Below are positions 23,004 to 35,271 of a DNA stretch of 64,000 nucleotides, piece by piece. Source of the DNA: Oscarella lobularis (lineage: Eukaryota; Porifera; Homoscleromorpha; Homosclerophorida; Oscarellidae); NCBI RefSeq assembly GCF_947507565.1, contig NC_089186.1:1364001-1428000 (forward strand). Reading direction: 5' to 3'. The translations under genes were made by a program, and so were the position numbers. Under the pieces are notes generated by a model. The model searched no databases and was not told where the DNA came from. It saw only the letters and a list, made by a program, of their open reading frames with translations. Each line of letters starts with the position of its first letter. Positions within the stretch are counted from its first letter, which is position 1.

Positions 23004-23950
23004 ATTCTTCTCTGCAGTAAGCTTTCCTTTGAATGGCTTTACTTCTATCTCAAATACAGCGGAACTCACCTCCTCAGTATATGTCACCCCTTTATATTTA
23101 CAGTACTAATTGAAGCAATCAGCTCTATAAATGCAACAGCACATTTTTTTCGTAGAGAATGTTTAATTGAACTTTAGCAACGTACCGTACACAGGTTGTC
23201 CACTAGAGATTTCTAAGCGGCGTGACGGAATTTCAATTTCAGACTACGTGAACACACTAATCTTACTTCGATTCATTGGTCCGTTTGATTACTTGACCAT
23301 AGATAATCTATGACTTGACTACGACTACAGTACACTGTATTCGACATGAGGTTTGGTAAATCAATTATCTGCTGTATATCTCTGCCATACGTCTGGGCTA
23401 GCCTCTTACCCAGACCCTTTCTCGCCGGTTGCGGAGCATCCGGGACCGAGAAAGGGTCTGGGTAAGAGGCTACGTCTGGGCCCGTCCAGTGCATGAAGCG
23501 CATGCGTCGTTGATTCAACACGTGAAAAGGAAAAGACTGTGGCGTTTTTCCGAATAGAAGCAGCGACAAGTGACGCCTCTTTGTTCAAGGTATTCTGCAG
23601 TCGCGTTTCCTGTAATGACGACTGACTCGGAGCATCAGCATGCAGATCGACGGCGATCGGCCAACCTTAATTACTCTCTCGTATCCGTGCGGGCTCCGTG
23701 CGCTTACCTCCTACTGAAAACGAAGCCGCTTCTTGTTGCTTCATCACGCTGTGCGTAGGAAAACGCGACGGACGGCCACCTCGCTGTAAGAATTGGGTGG
23801 GGGCCCTACCTACGCACCTCCTCCCTCCCCCGCAATCCTCACCAAAGGAAATGACGTGCACAATACAATCATAAAATCGATGTACGTAATGCTTCACTAG
23901 GAGCTCTTTTGTTTGGGTTTTTTTACCCACACAGACATGCAGACAGAAGT
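23004..23950. other. intergenic stretch with a hairpin element
   Basis: No gene is recognised. It contains the 74-bp hairpin element at 23399-23472. A short plus-strand open frame (23618-23758) has no recognisable motif. At ~23885-23910 there is a small match to the last ankyrin exon before Roc (CGTAATGCT...), probably part of the broken Roco copy that follows. Confidence 0.5.
23399..23472. mobile_element. 74-bp perfect-arm hairpin element (copy 2)
   Basis: TAGCCTCTTACCCAGACCCT is followed by a short loop with TTGCGGAGCATCCG and the inverted arm ending in GGTAAGAGGCTA. The word CGTCTGGGC is present directly on both sides (23390-23398 and 23473-23481), a 9-bp direct repeat that looks like a target-site duplication. 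A second copy is at 11178-11243. It is a very small MITE-like element or a mobile hairpin. Confidence 0.75.
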
Positions 23951-25008
23951 CTCTCACAGAGATAGCGAACTTTTAGAAAGGAATCAATTTCACTTTCACA
24001 AGCATACATTAAAGGAGTAACTCCACCCTGGAAACGCAATAAGCATGTGACTTGTTGAAGTCAAACGATTTAAAACCTTCGTGACGCTATCAATAGCTGC
24101 GTTGTGTTCGACAAGCCATACAACGCCATGAATACTTCCCCACCTGCATGCACAATGCAAAGGAGTATCCTTCTCCTATCATTTCAAAGACATAAAACTG
24201 CTAGGCCACAGAATTCACCGAGAAGTACATTTGCACAAAGAGCGTTGACGCTAGCTCCCCTCTTAGCAACAAGATGATGCAGAACTTCGTGTGCATCCGT
24301 TGCTGATGAAAAGACTGCGCCAGCGGCATAAAACTATTAGGAAGCAAATATCTATAAGCAGTAAGAATGCGACGCCAAATCCGTTACTATGGCTTCCGCT
24401 GAAAATCGATATCCGTGTTCTTCTAAAAGGAGAATCTTCGCTAACTGATCAACGGTGCTTGCGCAAGCGCACAAATACGGCGAAGGCTTTGACTAATTAA
24501 ACGAGAGGTGTTAATCAGACATACGCTCCGTGCACACTCACGTTTGCAATTGCGCCGTGAGCCACGAGCCAATTCACGCCTATAAAATTTCCTAAATAGC
24601 AGGCCACTTGAAGTGCGGTACGTTCAATGTCATCCGAAGGCTGCATAAATAAATGAAAAAAAATGAAATCTCACTGAAAATAGATACCCGTTCTAGCTTG
24701 TTTATGCTTCCATCCCCCATTCGGTGAACAACGTAACCTAGCCACTCCTCCGCCTCTTCCGCCGTCTCAAACTGTTTTGCTGCTACCACATGAACAACGG
24801 GCAACGTAAACACTATTTTTGAAGAATAGTCTGACGAGAACTGATGAGAACTGACGAGAAAGGATTGCGGAAAATAATGACGCGCTATTTCAGCATATAG
24901 TACCCGTTCAAATCCTTTTTTCGTCGAGAGAAACTCGATCACTTCCGAAGGATCATAAGCAAGTGCTATTATTTGATCGATGATGCAACCAGAAGACGAC
25001 AGCGACAT
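23951..25008 (-). pseudogene. truncated N-terminal copy of a Roco C-like gene
   Basis: Exon 1 (~24925-25008) gives MSLSSSGCIIDQI and EFLSTKKGFER, exon 2 (~24690-24800) gives ETAEEAEEWLGYVV, and four or five ankyrin exons follow. The closest relative is Roco C: for example CTCACAGAGATAGCGAAC and the exon after it are nearly identical to 14930-15000. At about 23951 the homology stops. No Roc, COR or death exon follows, apart from a scrap of a later ankyrin exon at ~23885-23910. It could still make a short ankyrin protein, but it is most likely a broken duplicate. Confidence 0.7.
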
Positions 25009-25515
25009 TGTAAAAGCCTATGTTCTTGCCAGTCGAAAGAAACACTCAGGACGAGTTCTCTGCCAAAACAGAATAAGGACGGCTGAGAGTGGAGTTTCAA
25101 ACTGGCGTCATCGCTGACGGAAATTCTTCGGAAAGCGCAGGATAACGTACAATTTCTGTGGGCTAGCGCACGTTAGACTAGAACTTCCAAACAGAAACAC
25201 TCTTTCGAAACCGGGATCAACTACCTAAATTATGTGACTATCCCGAGGAGCGCTCCTCAAACGCAATGACCCCTCAGACTGGATAAATGTATCAAAATCA
25301 TGTACTATCAATCCAAGTCGAGGCCATTGGCAAGCGTTTCACGTTTGACATAACTTTAATTAAAGCAAGAGACGAGCTCCGAATTACTAAGCTGTGTACT
25401 TCACCTACAGTGCTATGACAAAAATCCACCGTTAGAGCAGTTACAGTATCACTGCATTAATCACCTTCACTGCTTCTTCTAAACACGAGGGAGGGGCCCA
25501 AGCGACCAAAAGATG
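25009..25515. other. intergenic stretch
   Basis: It lies between the start of the Roco fragment and the 3' end of NDH2. No open frame, repeat or RNA gene was recognised. Confidence 0.5.
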
Positions 25516-27204
25516 TCAAAATCTAGAAATGTCTCGCCCATAGAAAAAACTTTTAAACCAGTCAACGGGAACTTGTAATCGAAGACGCCAGCTTCCGAGA
25601 CGCGTTAGATAGGCAGATCTCCATAGCAACCAGGAATGAAAACCTTACAGCAGAGCTCATACACATTTCAATTACGCAGTATATACCATACCTCCAAATT
25701 TAATGTGAGGAACATCGGTTACAGCTTCCCAGCCGCCCACGTACGCGAGCATGCCAGAGTTCCGAAATTTGAACGGGACGACATGCGATTCCTTATTGTC
25801 TGCATAGCTGGAAAGAGCCTTAGCGAGATACCTGCCTTGACGTTCAGCAACCTTAGAGCTAAAGTTGAGAAGACGCATCTAATCACTGTCTTTAACAGTA
25901 CCTGTGCTGTTGGCGGCATGACGTCGCCTTCGACGCTGGCGCAGTCGCCTAGAGCAAATATCGAGCCCGACGAATCGCCTTTTACATGCAAGCAGTTGTC
26001 GACCAAGATCTAGGAAATATATGAATAGAGCGCTCAGACCCGTTCACGTATGCGTGCATAAACACACTTGACTTTGCTTCGTTTTCGGTAAGTCGAGAGA
26101 AAGAGTAAAAGGCCTAATAAATGACTGTTATTAATAAATAAATGCCATATGTGCATGCACACCTCGCCGATATGCCGGCTGCCCAGACCGTCAGTCCACA
26201 GGGAACGACGCTGCCATCGCTTAGAACGATTTCCTTGGGACGAACATCTAAAAGATATACGGTACGTCAAAGAAAAGACAGAACGTCACGTGAGGACTAT
26301 CACCAGTGACTGCTGCCCTTAGCAACTCCATCTTTTCCCTCTGCTGAATTCTCTTCTCGGCGAACCGTTGGAGTCTCTTATCGAAGGACGGCAATATCTG
26401 CGACGCTTCGACTAACGAAACTTTGACGTCATCCATTTCCGTAGCAAACAACTTGGCAATATCCTAATAGTAACGTACGTATAAATTACATATTCAAATA
26501 AATGAGACGACTCTTACCTGCTTTATGAAGTCGTGCAACTCGGCTCCGAACTCGACTCCCGTCGGTCCTCCGCCGACGATGACGAAATGCAAGAGCTGTC
26601 GCACCTGCTCCTTCGTTCGTCCTGGCTGAACGGCCAATTCAAAATTAACGATAATCTGATTACGAATAGCGCGCGCATCGGCCAGCTCCTAATCGAATTA
26701 AACACAAACAAATTCAATTAGGTAATTAAATTAAATAATTATAATAAAATTAAATAATTATAATTAAATTACTTTGAGAAAGAATGCGTTCTCTTCGACG
26801 CCGGGAACTCCGAACGAATTCGGAACGGCACCGACGGCTATGACGAGATTGTCGTAGGCGATTGGGTAGAGATTCGACGGTTCGATGACGCTTCGACACC
26901 AAACGGTTCGCGCTTTCGGTTCGAGGCGAATCGCTTCGGATAGGTGAAAATCGCGTTCGTCGCGAAATGGCGCGTTCGTGCGAATCGGTTCGATGATGCT
27001 GCGAAATTCGAGCGTGCCCACCGTCGTGCTGGCGAGGAGGGGAGTGAATAGGAAGTGATTTCGCGGGCTGACGACGGTCACGTCGTATTTCTTTCGATCG
27101 ACGTTCTTGAGGAGGCTGTAGCCGCCCCAGCCGGTGCCGAGGATGACGAGACGTCGGCGGTTCGTCGTCGAGAGGCGTCGTTTAGGCAGTAGAAGACGAT
27201 TCAT
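25516..27204 (-). CDS. NDH2: type II (alternative) NADH:ubiquinone oxidoreductase
   Basis: Eight exons: 26773-27204, 26518-26688, ~26305-26463, ~26162-26249, ~26076-26122 (small, [15 protein letters not shown]), ~25897-26011, ~25700-25857 and 25516-~25640. The start [18 protein letters not shown] looks like a mitochondrial presequence. It is followed at once by the FAD Rossmann motif [13 protein letters not shown], then [33 protein letters not shown] (NAD(P)H Rossmann), [17 protein letters not shown] (second flavin contact), PPTAQVAERQG, and the membrane-anchor end [12 protein letters not shown] to FYGRDISRF. There is no EF-hand. Family knowledge: it oxidises matrix or intermembrane NADH and passes electrons to ubiquinone without pumping protons, bypassing complex I. 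Animals outside vertebrates and insects often keep it. Fragments of its first exon lie at 36147-36378 and 53005-53125. Confidence 0.93.
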
Positions 27205-27448
27205 TTGGCGAAGAATCGAGAGTGTAACGTGCGCTAGGTGCCGGCTGATACCGTACTCCTATGTATGTATGTATAGTCCTATACTGTATCCCTGCCCAGA
27301 CCGCCCAGACCAGCTGCCCAGACCGTCCAACGTCCAAGTATAGATGGCAACTGCTGAATCCAATGCCATGCCTGAGCATTACGCAAATGAATTCAAAGTG
27401 AAAAAATAAATGGCAACAAACTCAAAATGAGTCAGTTCGTACGAGACT

Positions 27449-28222
27449 TCACCTTTCAATGCGTCGAATAAGACCAACAAAATCTCTCACTGCATCCTGT
27501 GTACGCCTCATTTCGTCTTGCTCCTGGGGTGGAGAGTTGGGTTCAATCGGATGCACCAGTGCCACGTGGGACTCGACTTCATCAACATTAATACACGGGT
27601 GAGCCGGACCAAAGCTCAGATCTTTAAGCATAAAGTAGGTGTCCAGGTATTTATCTTTCCATTTCACTTCACGACTTAGATTCAGCCAAATTCTTCGAGC
27701 CGTATCGAATTCCTTCTCATCCAGCCCAGATCTTTTCACTACATCGTCATACCAGCGAACTGGGTTGACAATTCGAGCAAAGGGAAAGCCAATCAACCTG
27801 ATTTTCTTGAAGGTTTTTTGTAACTCATAGAAAAGAAACTTTTCGAGTAACACGGCACATTGACCTTCTTTCATTACTAGCTCCGATTTTTCAAGACGTT
27901 GCTGGAGAGTTTTGTTGTTCTTTTCGAGAACTGCGTTGTTCTTTTCGAGAACTGCGATTTGCTTCTTGAGAGTCGCGATTTCCCCTCCGAGATCGTCGAA
28001 TTTGTTGGAGACGCGCTCAAGCAGCACCGGTAATTGCTTCACGTATAGTATGAGGTCCGCCTGAAACGCTGAAGAGACGGTATCGTAACGGGCCAAACGC
28101 TCGCCGCACTCGATGAAGCGATCGACCTCTTCGGTGTCCCAAAACCCAAAACGGCCCTTATCGTACATGGACCTCATCACGATGGACGACAACGTAGCAG
28201 CATCGCGAACTTCAGCGGTCAT
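27449..28222 (-). CDS. hypothetical coiled-coil protein, single exon
   Basis: An uninterrupted 257-codon frame from MTAEVRDAATL to GLIRRIER. Residues ~85-120 form a leucine/asparagine coiled coil with a duplicated VLEKNN unit (QIAVLEKNNAVLEKNN). The C-terminal half is charged, with several tryptophans (RIWLNLSREVKW). There is no signal peptide or membrane segment, and no family is recognised. It is unusual here in having no intron, which may mean a retrogene origin. It lies between NDH2 and RTK1, all on the minus strand. Confidence 0.65.
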   Translation of the reverse strand: MTAEVRDAATLSSIVMRSMYDKGRFGFWDTEEVDRFIECGERLARYDTVSSAFQADLILYVKQLPVLLERVSNKFDDLGGEIATLKKQIAVLEKNNAVLEKNNKTLQQRLEKSELVMKEGQCAVLLEKFLFYELQKTFKKIRLIGFPFARIVNPVRWYDDVVKRSGLDEKEFDTARRIWLNLSREVKWKDKYLDTYFMLKDLSFGPAHPCINVDEVESHVALVHPIEPNSPPQEQDEMRRTQDAVRDFVGLIRRIER

Positions 28223-28451
28223 TTACTCGCAAAATAACTGCGCATGTGCGATGACGTTGGGCAGAGACCCTGCTGTGAAATTCGAGCGTAGCTTCAGAAG
28301 ACCTGTATCGATTGCAACGTTTTTTCACGCTGCTCGAACCAAAGCCAGCATTCTTGTGAGGGTATGATCTACAAAAAAAACAATTCATAAAAATTGATAA
28401 ATGAGGCGAGACAAAATGTAAAAAACGCATAAAAACGGAGCAGGCTAATAA

Positions 28452-31400
28452 CTAATAGGCGCTCGACGCCTTGTACGCCTTCTGAAGAGCCTCGTACGCC
28501 GACTGAGACGCTTCCAAAGCATCACCCACACTCCCCGAAATTGGTTCGGTATTAGCATCATTAGCCAAAAGCATTTCGTCTGGCTGAGAGAGACGAGTAG
28601 CTATTGCGTTGAAAGTGGGCCGTTTGTGGTAATCAGGATTCCTGTAGAGGTCATATCCTTCTGGTCACAAATCAAATCATACAGTGTTCTCTGCTCTCTT
28701 ACCAGCACTCAATCATGAGATTGTAGATAGCATAAGAACAGCCCGGAGGTGGGGGAAGACGATAGCCAGTTTCCAGTCGGTCAATAACGGCACGGTTTTT
28801 CGTATGACCGTAGGGACGCTTTCCCACAGTCCAAATTTCATAGAGGACAATGCCGTAACTCCAGACGTCACTCGATGTCGAATACTTTCGAAAGCTGACG
28901 GCCTGCAAAACACGTAGGTATGCACTGTTGTAAGAGACGTAGGAGCTCGTTCACCTCAGGAGCGGTCCACCTGAACGGAATTTGTCCTCCTTTTGTGACG
29001 TAGTAATTGTCGTCAGCCAGGTCTCTCGATAAACCGAAGTCCGCAATCTAGCCAAGAAAATAAATAAATAAATAATGATAGCGTTTATGAAATTGAGCCA
29101 ACCTTGCAAACTAGTTTTTCTCCGAGTAAAACGTTACGAGCCGCAAGATCCTTAATTAAACGCAGGCAATTTCTACATTAGAAAAACAATTTTTTGACAT
29201 CTCTCACCCTGTGAACAAAGCATCGCTTGGCTAAGTATTCCATTCCTGCTGCTATGTCGCGAGCCATCTGCAGTAATTTCGAAGGCAAATCCAAAGGTAG
29301 CGTATCTTCGTTTCTATACACGAAGAAAGATTATTTATCTAATAAACCAATAGGCAGGTACTTACGCGATTGACTGCAAATATTGCTTCAAATCACCCTT
29401 CGGCAAAATTTCCAACACAACCATCAACTATTATACACGTTTGAATGAGAATACAGGAGCATGCAGAGCACCCAAGCACACATTACCGGCTTTCCAGTGA
29501 GAACGACACCGTGCATCACCACGACATTTCGGTGGTTAAACTGGCCCATAATTGCAGCCTCTTGAAGAAACTTCACCTTGTTCTCCTTTGACTCCGATTT
29601 CAAAGTTTTCACAGCCACCGCAATAGGGCATTTAGAATTCTTTTGAATGAAACTTAGAAGGCACAAGTTCAACTTTGTTATCATAACCTAACCTTAGCCT
29701 TCCAGATGCCTCTCTCAACCGTTCCAAATTGACTAAGATTAAATATAATTAATTAAACTACTACTTTATTTTTTAATAATATTAATACCCAGTTCCTAAT
29801 ACTTCTTTGAGCTCAACTGAAGACCTTTCCAAAACGCGAAACTTTGCAGCAGTGAACTGGTCGTACAACTTCTCTTCCGAAGTTGCCGGTTCCCAGTAAA
29901 TATAACCTTTAGATTCCGAAATCACCTAAGATATTGCAGATATACTATAAATAAAAATAATCCCAACTGTCTTGCTTTTTGTTTGGCCTGAGCCTGAGCT
30001 AAGGTGACAGGTACTTCGTAGTCGTCCTGAGAGTCGAGGCCTTGGCATATGCGAGCCGTTTTCGGTTCAGTGATAACCTGAACCGGTTGGCAGTACTCGG
30101 AAGTCTCCGGTTCAGCGATAACCTGAACCGGTTGGAGGTACTCGGAAGTCGGCCTAGACAAGTTTTGAAACACGGAAGAATCCTGGTATTCATCATCCGA
30201 CGGCACGCCTTCTAATTTGAACGGGGAAACACCGGCGTAACTTGGTGAGTGTATTCGTGAGCTGCGCAGCTCCAATTCCATAGCTAAATAGGATTTCGAA
30301 GACAACAGCAAAGAGCATCGCTACAACTTGCCTTGCTCTGTCACGGCGTACGCCTTCGACGATCTGCATTTTCGACACGCAATTACAGCTACAACGACGA
30401 GTATTGTAATAACGAGAACTCCTCCTCCCACCCCTATTCCGATGTACATAATCGGCAATTTAGAATCATTCAATGTCGAAGCAGAAATTTCCGTAACATC
30501 AGAGGTCGGGGATCCCTCGGTTGGTTGTACAGGTGTACTTGTCGTTTGGTAAACTGCTGTGGCTGAGACAGTAGTCGCAGAAATGGTAGCATCAGTAGTC
30601 GTAGTTACAGTATTCGAAGTCGTGGGAGACATTGTAGTAGCAGCCACGGAATACTCTGAAGAGACAGTAATCGAATTCGTTGGCGAGATCAGCGCGGTTG
30701 AGATGCTTGAAGTTATACGAAAATTTGAAAAAGTGGTCGAAGAAGCAGAGTCCAATACAACAGCCGGCTTCGAATTAGTACTGATTGAGACCACAGTTGC
30801 AGCAGTGGAAGTCGTAAGAGAAATTGAAGTTGCAGCAGTGGAAGTCGTAAGAGAAATTGAAGTTGCAGCAGCGGAATCTGCAGAAGCAGCAATAGTAGAA
30901 TTTGTTGGAGAGATCGGAACGGTTAGAATGCTTGAAGTTGTGGAAGAAACTGAAGAAGCGGTCAGAAAAGCAGTCTTAAAAATTGCCGTTGTATCAGCCG
31001 GCTTTGAAATTGCGAAAGAAATTGTAGTTGCAGCAGCAGAATCTGCAGAAGCGACAGTAGTTGAGTTTGAGAAGATTGGTGCGGTTAGGATGCTTGAAGT
31101 TGTGGAAGAAGCGGTCGAAGACGTTTTCAAATCCTCAGTCGCTACAGCGAGATTTGAACTATTTGCAGTATTCGAAGTCGTGAGAGGAAAACTTGTGGTT
31201 GCAGCAGCTAAAATGAAGGCTGAACTCCTTGAATATGTTGATGAGACCGGAGCTATGATACTCGAAGTTATGAGCGGGACTGCAGCTGAAGAAGTGGCTG
31301 CAAAAGCGATCTCGGAAGCCGGCTTCAAAGCCGAAGTTGTAGCAGAGACCTCTGAGAAAAAATTAGAGTCCGTAGTCGCAGCATTCAAAGTCGTGAAAGA

Positions 31401-34400
31401 AGTTGTAGCTGCAGCAGCGGGATTCGTAGCCGAAGTCCTTGAGTTCGGTGAAGTTGACATCCTTGAAGTTGTGGTAGAAGAAGCTGGCTCTGAAGGCGTA
31501 TGGGAAGCATTTGACGCTGTGGGCGAGACTGAAGAAGTATCTGACGTCGTGAAAGGTGAGTCCGAAGAGTTTGCAGACGGAATTGTACTTGCAACAGAGG
31601 TATTTGAAGTCGTAGGTAAGTCCGATGAGACCGTAGTTACAGCCGCAGTGCTAGGAGCTACGGTCGTAGGAGTTGCCGTAGTGGAAAGTTCCAGGCAGGC
31701 ACCGTCCACTCGTCCACTGACAGGAGGAGAGTAGGTGGGTAAAGACATAGAAATGGACGGTTCTAAATGAACAAATAAAAAGATGTGTTTTCCCTTATGT
31801 TACAGCTTCTCACTAGGACAAAGACAATACGCCCACTCTTTCATTGCCAGACTTCCGTTGTTCTTTATTGAACACCATGGAGCGTCACGATCGAAAGCAG
31901 TGCACTCATAAAACCGCTTTCCTTTATAGATAAATGGGAAGACGCATTCGTCTCCGTTATTCGAGTCCCCATCACACACGAATTTTACAATGGGAACATC
32001 TGCAAAGCAAACCAAAATGATGCATCGCAAACCTTAAAATAACAATTGGGCAGTACCAGCAGTGCACTTGTCAACGTAGCAATTGAGCATGTCACCAGTT
32101 GAATTATAACACCACGGCTTTGACCTCGTTTGCGGATCAGGATTTCTGCAGTAGCTGTAATTGCCCAGGCCTGCTGCAGCGTTTTGAGATACGGGGAACG
32201 TTGTGAATCCACTCCACGTCGCACAACCGCTTTGCGTAATAAAACCCCTATACCCATACCCATTGTCTAGAGAGCTGTAGCATGTCGTGTCTAAAAGAAG
32301 CAGAAAGAAATGAAGAAAGAAAAGAAAGCGTTTCTAACGGCAATAGACCTACCCTTGCACTCGCCTATATCGCAGTAAGACCAATTAAGACATCCACCCG
32401 TGTCGTTCGTATAGCACCACGGCATCGTTCGATTCAGAGGATTACGACAATAAGAATGATTGCCCAAACCCGATTCCGGATACAAAGCTACCAAATTCGA
32501 GTAGGTGCTCAGCTCCGACCAGTTGAGACACGATTGGCCGTCCTTGCTAACGGAAATCGTCCCACGATAGTATATACCGCGATACAGAGACCGACGGCAT
32601 TCTATAGAAAAGCATAAATAAGCATTTCGAGCGTCTCTCTCCCAAAATACCTCTTCCATGCGTAGATATACGTGCGTAACTCGACGTAACCAAGCCATTG
32701 TTAAGTGAAGCAGTGATGAAGAAAACGTAAGTAGATGACGGCGAAAGAAAACCAGTATGAGGAAGAGATGCATTTTGTATATCATCGGCAAAAATGAGAT
32801 CAGATGACTTAACGGTCGATCCTGGGTAAACTCCGGAGTATTTTATCTCGTAAGACGTGTCATTCTTGACAATTGCCGGTGGTCCGGTCCAGCGAAATGT
32901 TCCTTCACCCGTGCTAGTGTTGTAGTCTAATTCCGGCGTCGGCCCACTAGATGAATCTAAAAGATGGTACGGCTTAAAAAACGCCAAAGAAACGAATTGA
33001 AATCCTATACCATCTTCTCCTGTGCGTACTACTATCCAATTACCAGAAACAAGGGCGCCTGATCTGCTTTTCACTGTGACTCGATACAAATATTCTAGAA
33101 GAGAAATTGAATGCGAAAACCCATTGTACTCGCCTAGAATTAAAACATACCTGTAAAAGCTTTGACTCCATTAGTGTCCGTTAGAGTTTCTATGCCTCTT
33201 CCTTCTGAACCAACGTGAAGCACTTGATCTATGCATGTTGGACCACCCCACGTAAAGTCTGGACATCCAGCAAAGCTGACGTTCAAGCTGGCGCTTCTCG
33301 CCTTTACATAGTCTAGTAGTTGTCCATTTACCTTGAAATCTGCCAAGCAGCCTCCAAAACTCGTCACGTTCACACCATATCCAAGCGCTATGTTTTCCAT
33401 TGGCGATGAAAGTTCCATGCCTCCAAGATAAAAGTTCTCCATAATTTCAGACGAATACGTTTGGACGTTGGTTATTTTGGAAGAGGTGTTGTATGCAACG
33501 CCGTCGACAGTAACGACAAAAAACGCGGTGTCTATTGCCAAGGTGACTGTGTGCCAGGCGCCGTCACACAAGCTCACTGTTCTTGGCCGAACGCGAACAA
33601 GGAAAGGCCCACCTGATGAACGGCGGCCTTTTCTGTACCTCAAATCTAAGCCATTGATGCGTGTTTCAACAAAGAGAAATTCGAAAGTATCGTCGCTGCA
33701 AGCGGCAAGAAGAAGACCGTTTGGCCAACTCGTTCGCATTCGAAAACTGAATTGAAGCTGGCCGCTCGGAGAAGACGATAGACTTAGTTCGACGTAACCC
33801 GCTCCTCGGAAATGCATCCCGTTCTGAACAGCGGGTGGACAGCCATTGGTGCTCGAGCGGACGTTCTCATAGCTCTCGTTTTTGAGTAAATCAAAGGATT
33901 TGTTGTCATCCAATTGACTCACATTCATACATCCGATGAACCCGTCGCTTTGAGACAAAACGCTAGATTTGACTTTCTGTGTTGGAGAGACTCCTCCAAC
34001 GTAAACAGTGTCCACATCGACATCAATGTTACTGCCGTCGCCATCGTCTGCAGATGCTAAAATTCCATCAACAATAAGTTTGAGAGTTTCCGAATCCTTG
34101 TCTCTCTTCTCCGCCTCTACCGCATGAAACTGACCATCATTCAACGTTGCTGCTGCGATAACATATACAGAGCCGTCATCGCTTTTAACCGCGAATTTCA
34201 GCATCCCATTCGTCAGCTGAAGGTATGTATACGATGACCAGTCATCCTTGAAAGCAGCAAAGAGTAGACCATTTAGAGCTGACGTTCGAAATGTTAGTTT
34301 TGTCTTGAATGTCTTTCCGCCATCAAAAGAATCCTTGGAAATTTTGATGTAGCCAAAGCCTTCAAAAGATAACCCAGCAACAGCACTTGGTTGACTTGCG

Positions 34401-35104
34401 GGAACGTATCTTCTCTCTACAACGTATTTCGTTTCACTGTCTTCTTTTGAGTGCTTTTGCCACTCGAGTTGAACTGATGAATTAGTCACTCTCAGCGGAT
34501 GAAGGTGACGGTCGCCCTGTAAGCCTTTAACAATAATTATTTAATTAATTAGGAAACGAGCTGCTCAGCTGAAAAATATATGTACCTGGAAAACAGGTGT
34601 AGGATACTTTTAGAAGCATGATGTTGCCTGAGCACATCGTTCCAAAAGTAACTTCAGAAGGCTTTAACTGGCAGTCGCTCTTAGACTGACATGCCGTCTT
34701 CGCAACATCAATAGCGCTGGAAGAAAACAAATCTATATACTAAGCATGTCTTGTAAGCTACACTAGATTTTACGTCGACGAGGTGCAATGGGGAGTCACT
34801 GGAGTCTTTGTCCAACAGTCGGTTACTTTCTCAAACGTGGCGGAAGTAATCGCTATTATTTGGCTCTTACATTCGATGTCTACGCTCTTTCTATAGAGAG
34901 ACACGCACTGACTCAACACTATCGCACTATACATAACTGCTCTTACGGGCCAAGGATCCCGCTACAGGCTGTGAGGGTCGCCGACTTTGTTTCTAAGGTA
35001 GAACGTGACAAGGTGCACTTAGTTCTGAAAACTGCGGCACTCTAGATAGAAACCAAACCTTTGCAGCAGCAAAGAAGCGCTATCACGGCAATTTGAATGA
35101 TCAT
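28452..35104 (-). CDS. RTK1: receptor tyrosine kinase with SUEL lectin, LamG, FN3, kringle and FN2 modules
   Basis: It starts at [14 protein letters not shown] (35104; signal peptide). Order: SUEL/galactose-binding lectin (~34570-35050; [10 protein letters not shown]); FN3 first half ([12 protein letters not shown]); two LamG domains (33170-34400); FN3 second half ([12 protein letters not shown]); a further FN3 (32650-32955); two kringles (32355-32605, 32045-32280; [15 protein letters not shown]); fibronectin type II (31805-32000; [13 protein letters not shown]); a ~420-residue Ser/Thr-rich stalk; a membrane helix ([18 protein letters not shown]); a juxtamembrane part with YLQP, YCQP and YEVP; and a kinase with VAVKTL, CFVHR|DLAARN, DFGLS, WTAPEA and DVWSYG. 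The tail ends [13 protein letters not shown]. All catalytic residues are present, so an active transmembrane tyrosine kinase is expected. The ligand is unknown. Confidence 0.9.
30056..30155 (-). repeat. tandem duplication of a YxxP docking segment in RTK1
   Basis: Two adjacent 48-bp copies encode [15 protein letters not shown] and [15 protein letters not shown]. The paralogue RTK3 has a single copy ([13 protein letters not shown]). The motif pYxxP is the known binding consensus of Crk-type SH2 domains. Confidence 0.85.
30795..30872 (-). repeat. 33-bp tandem repeat in the RTK1 stalk
   Basis: The plus-strand unit GCAGTGGAAGTCGTAAGAGA (first 20 bases) occurs twice in perfect register, with a partial third copy. 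It encodes [11 protein letters not shown] in the Ser/Thr-rich stalk. It shows how the stalk grows and shrinks. Confidence 0.85.
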
Positions 35105-35271
35105 TGTGCGACGTGTGGGTCGTGTGGCCCAGTGTCTGGTGATGTCTCGTGCCAGATTGAGAAGATCTCTACGGACGAGGAAATGACTCGTTTGAGAACG
35201 TCAAGGATTATTCTCGAGTTGAAATGGAGAGTAACGTTGCCCACAACCGCCGCCTAAATGCAAATGTCGTT

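Noticed and set aside
23618-23758. Short plus-strand frame beginning MTTDSEHQHAD
   Set aside because: No domain, splice support or neighbouring exon; length is within chance expectation.
30559-31734. 391-codon plus-strand open frame
   Set aside because: It is the exact antisense of the Ser/Thr-rich stalk of RTK1; the skewed Ala/Val/Glu composition is what antisense ACT/GCA/TCT codons give. The same happens at 61882-62379 in RTK3.
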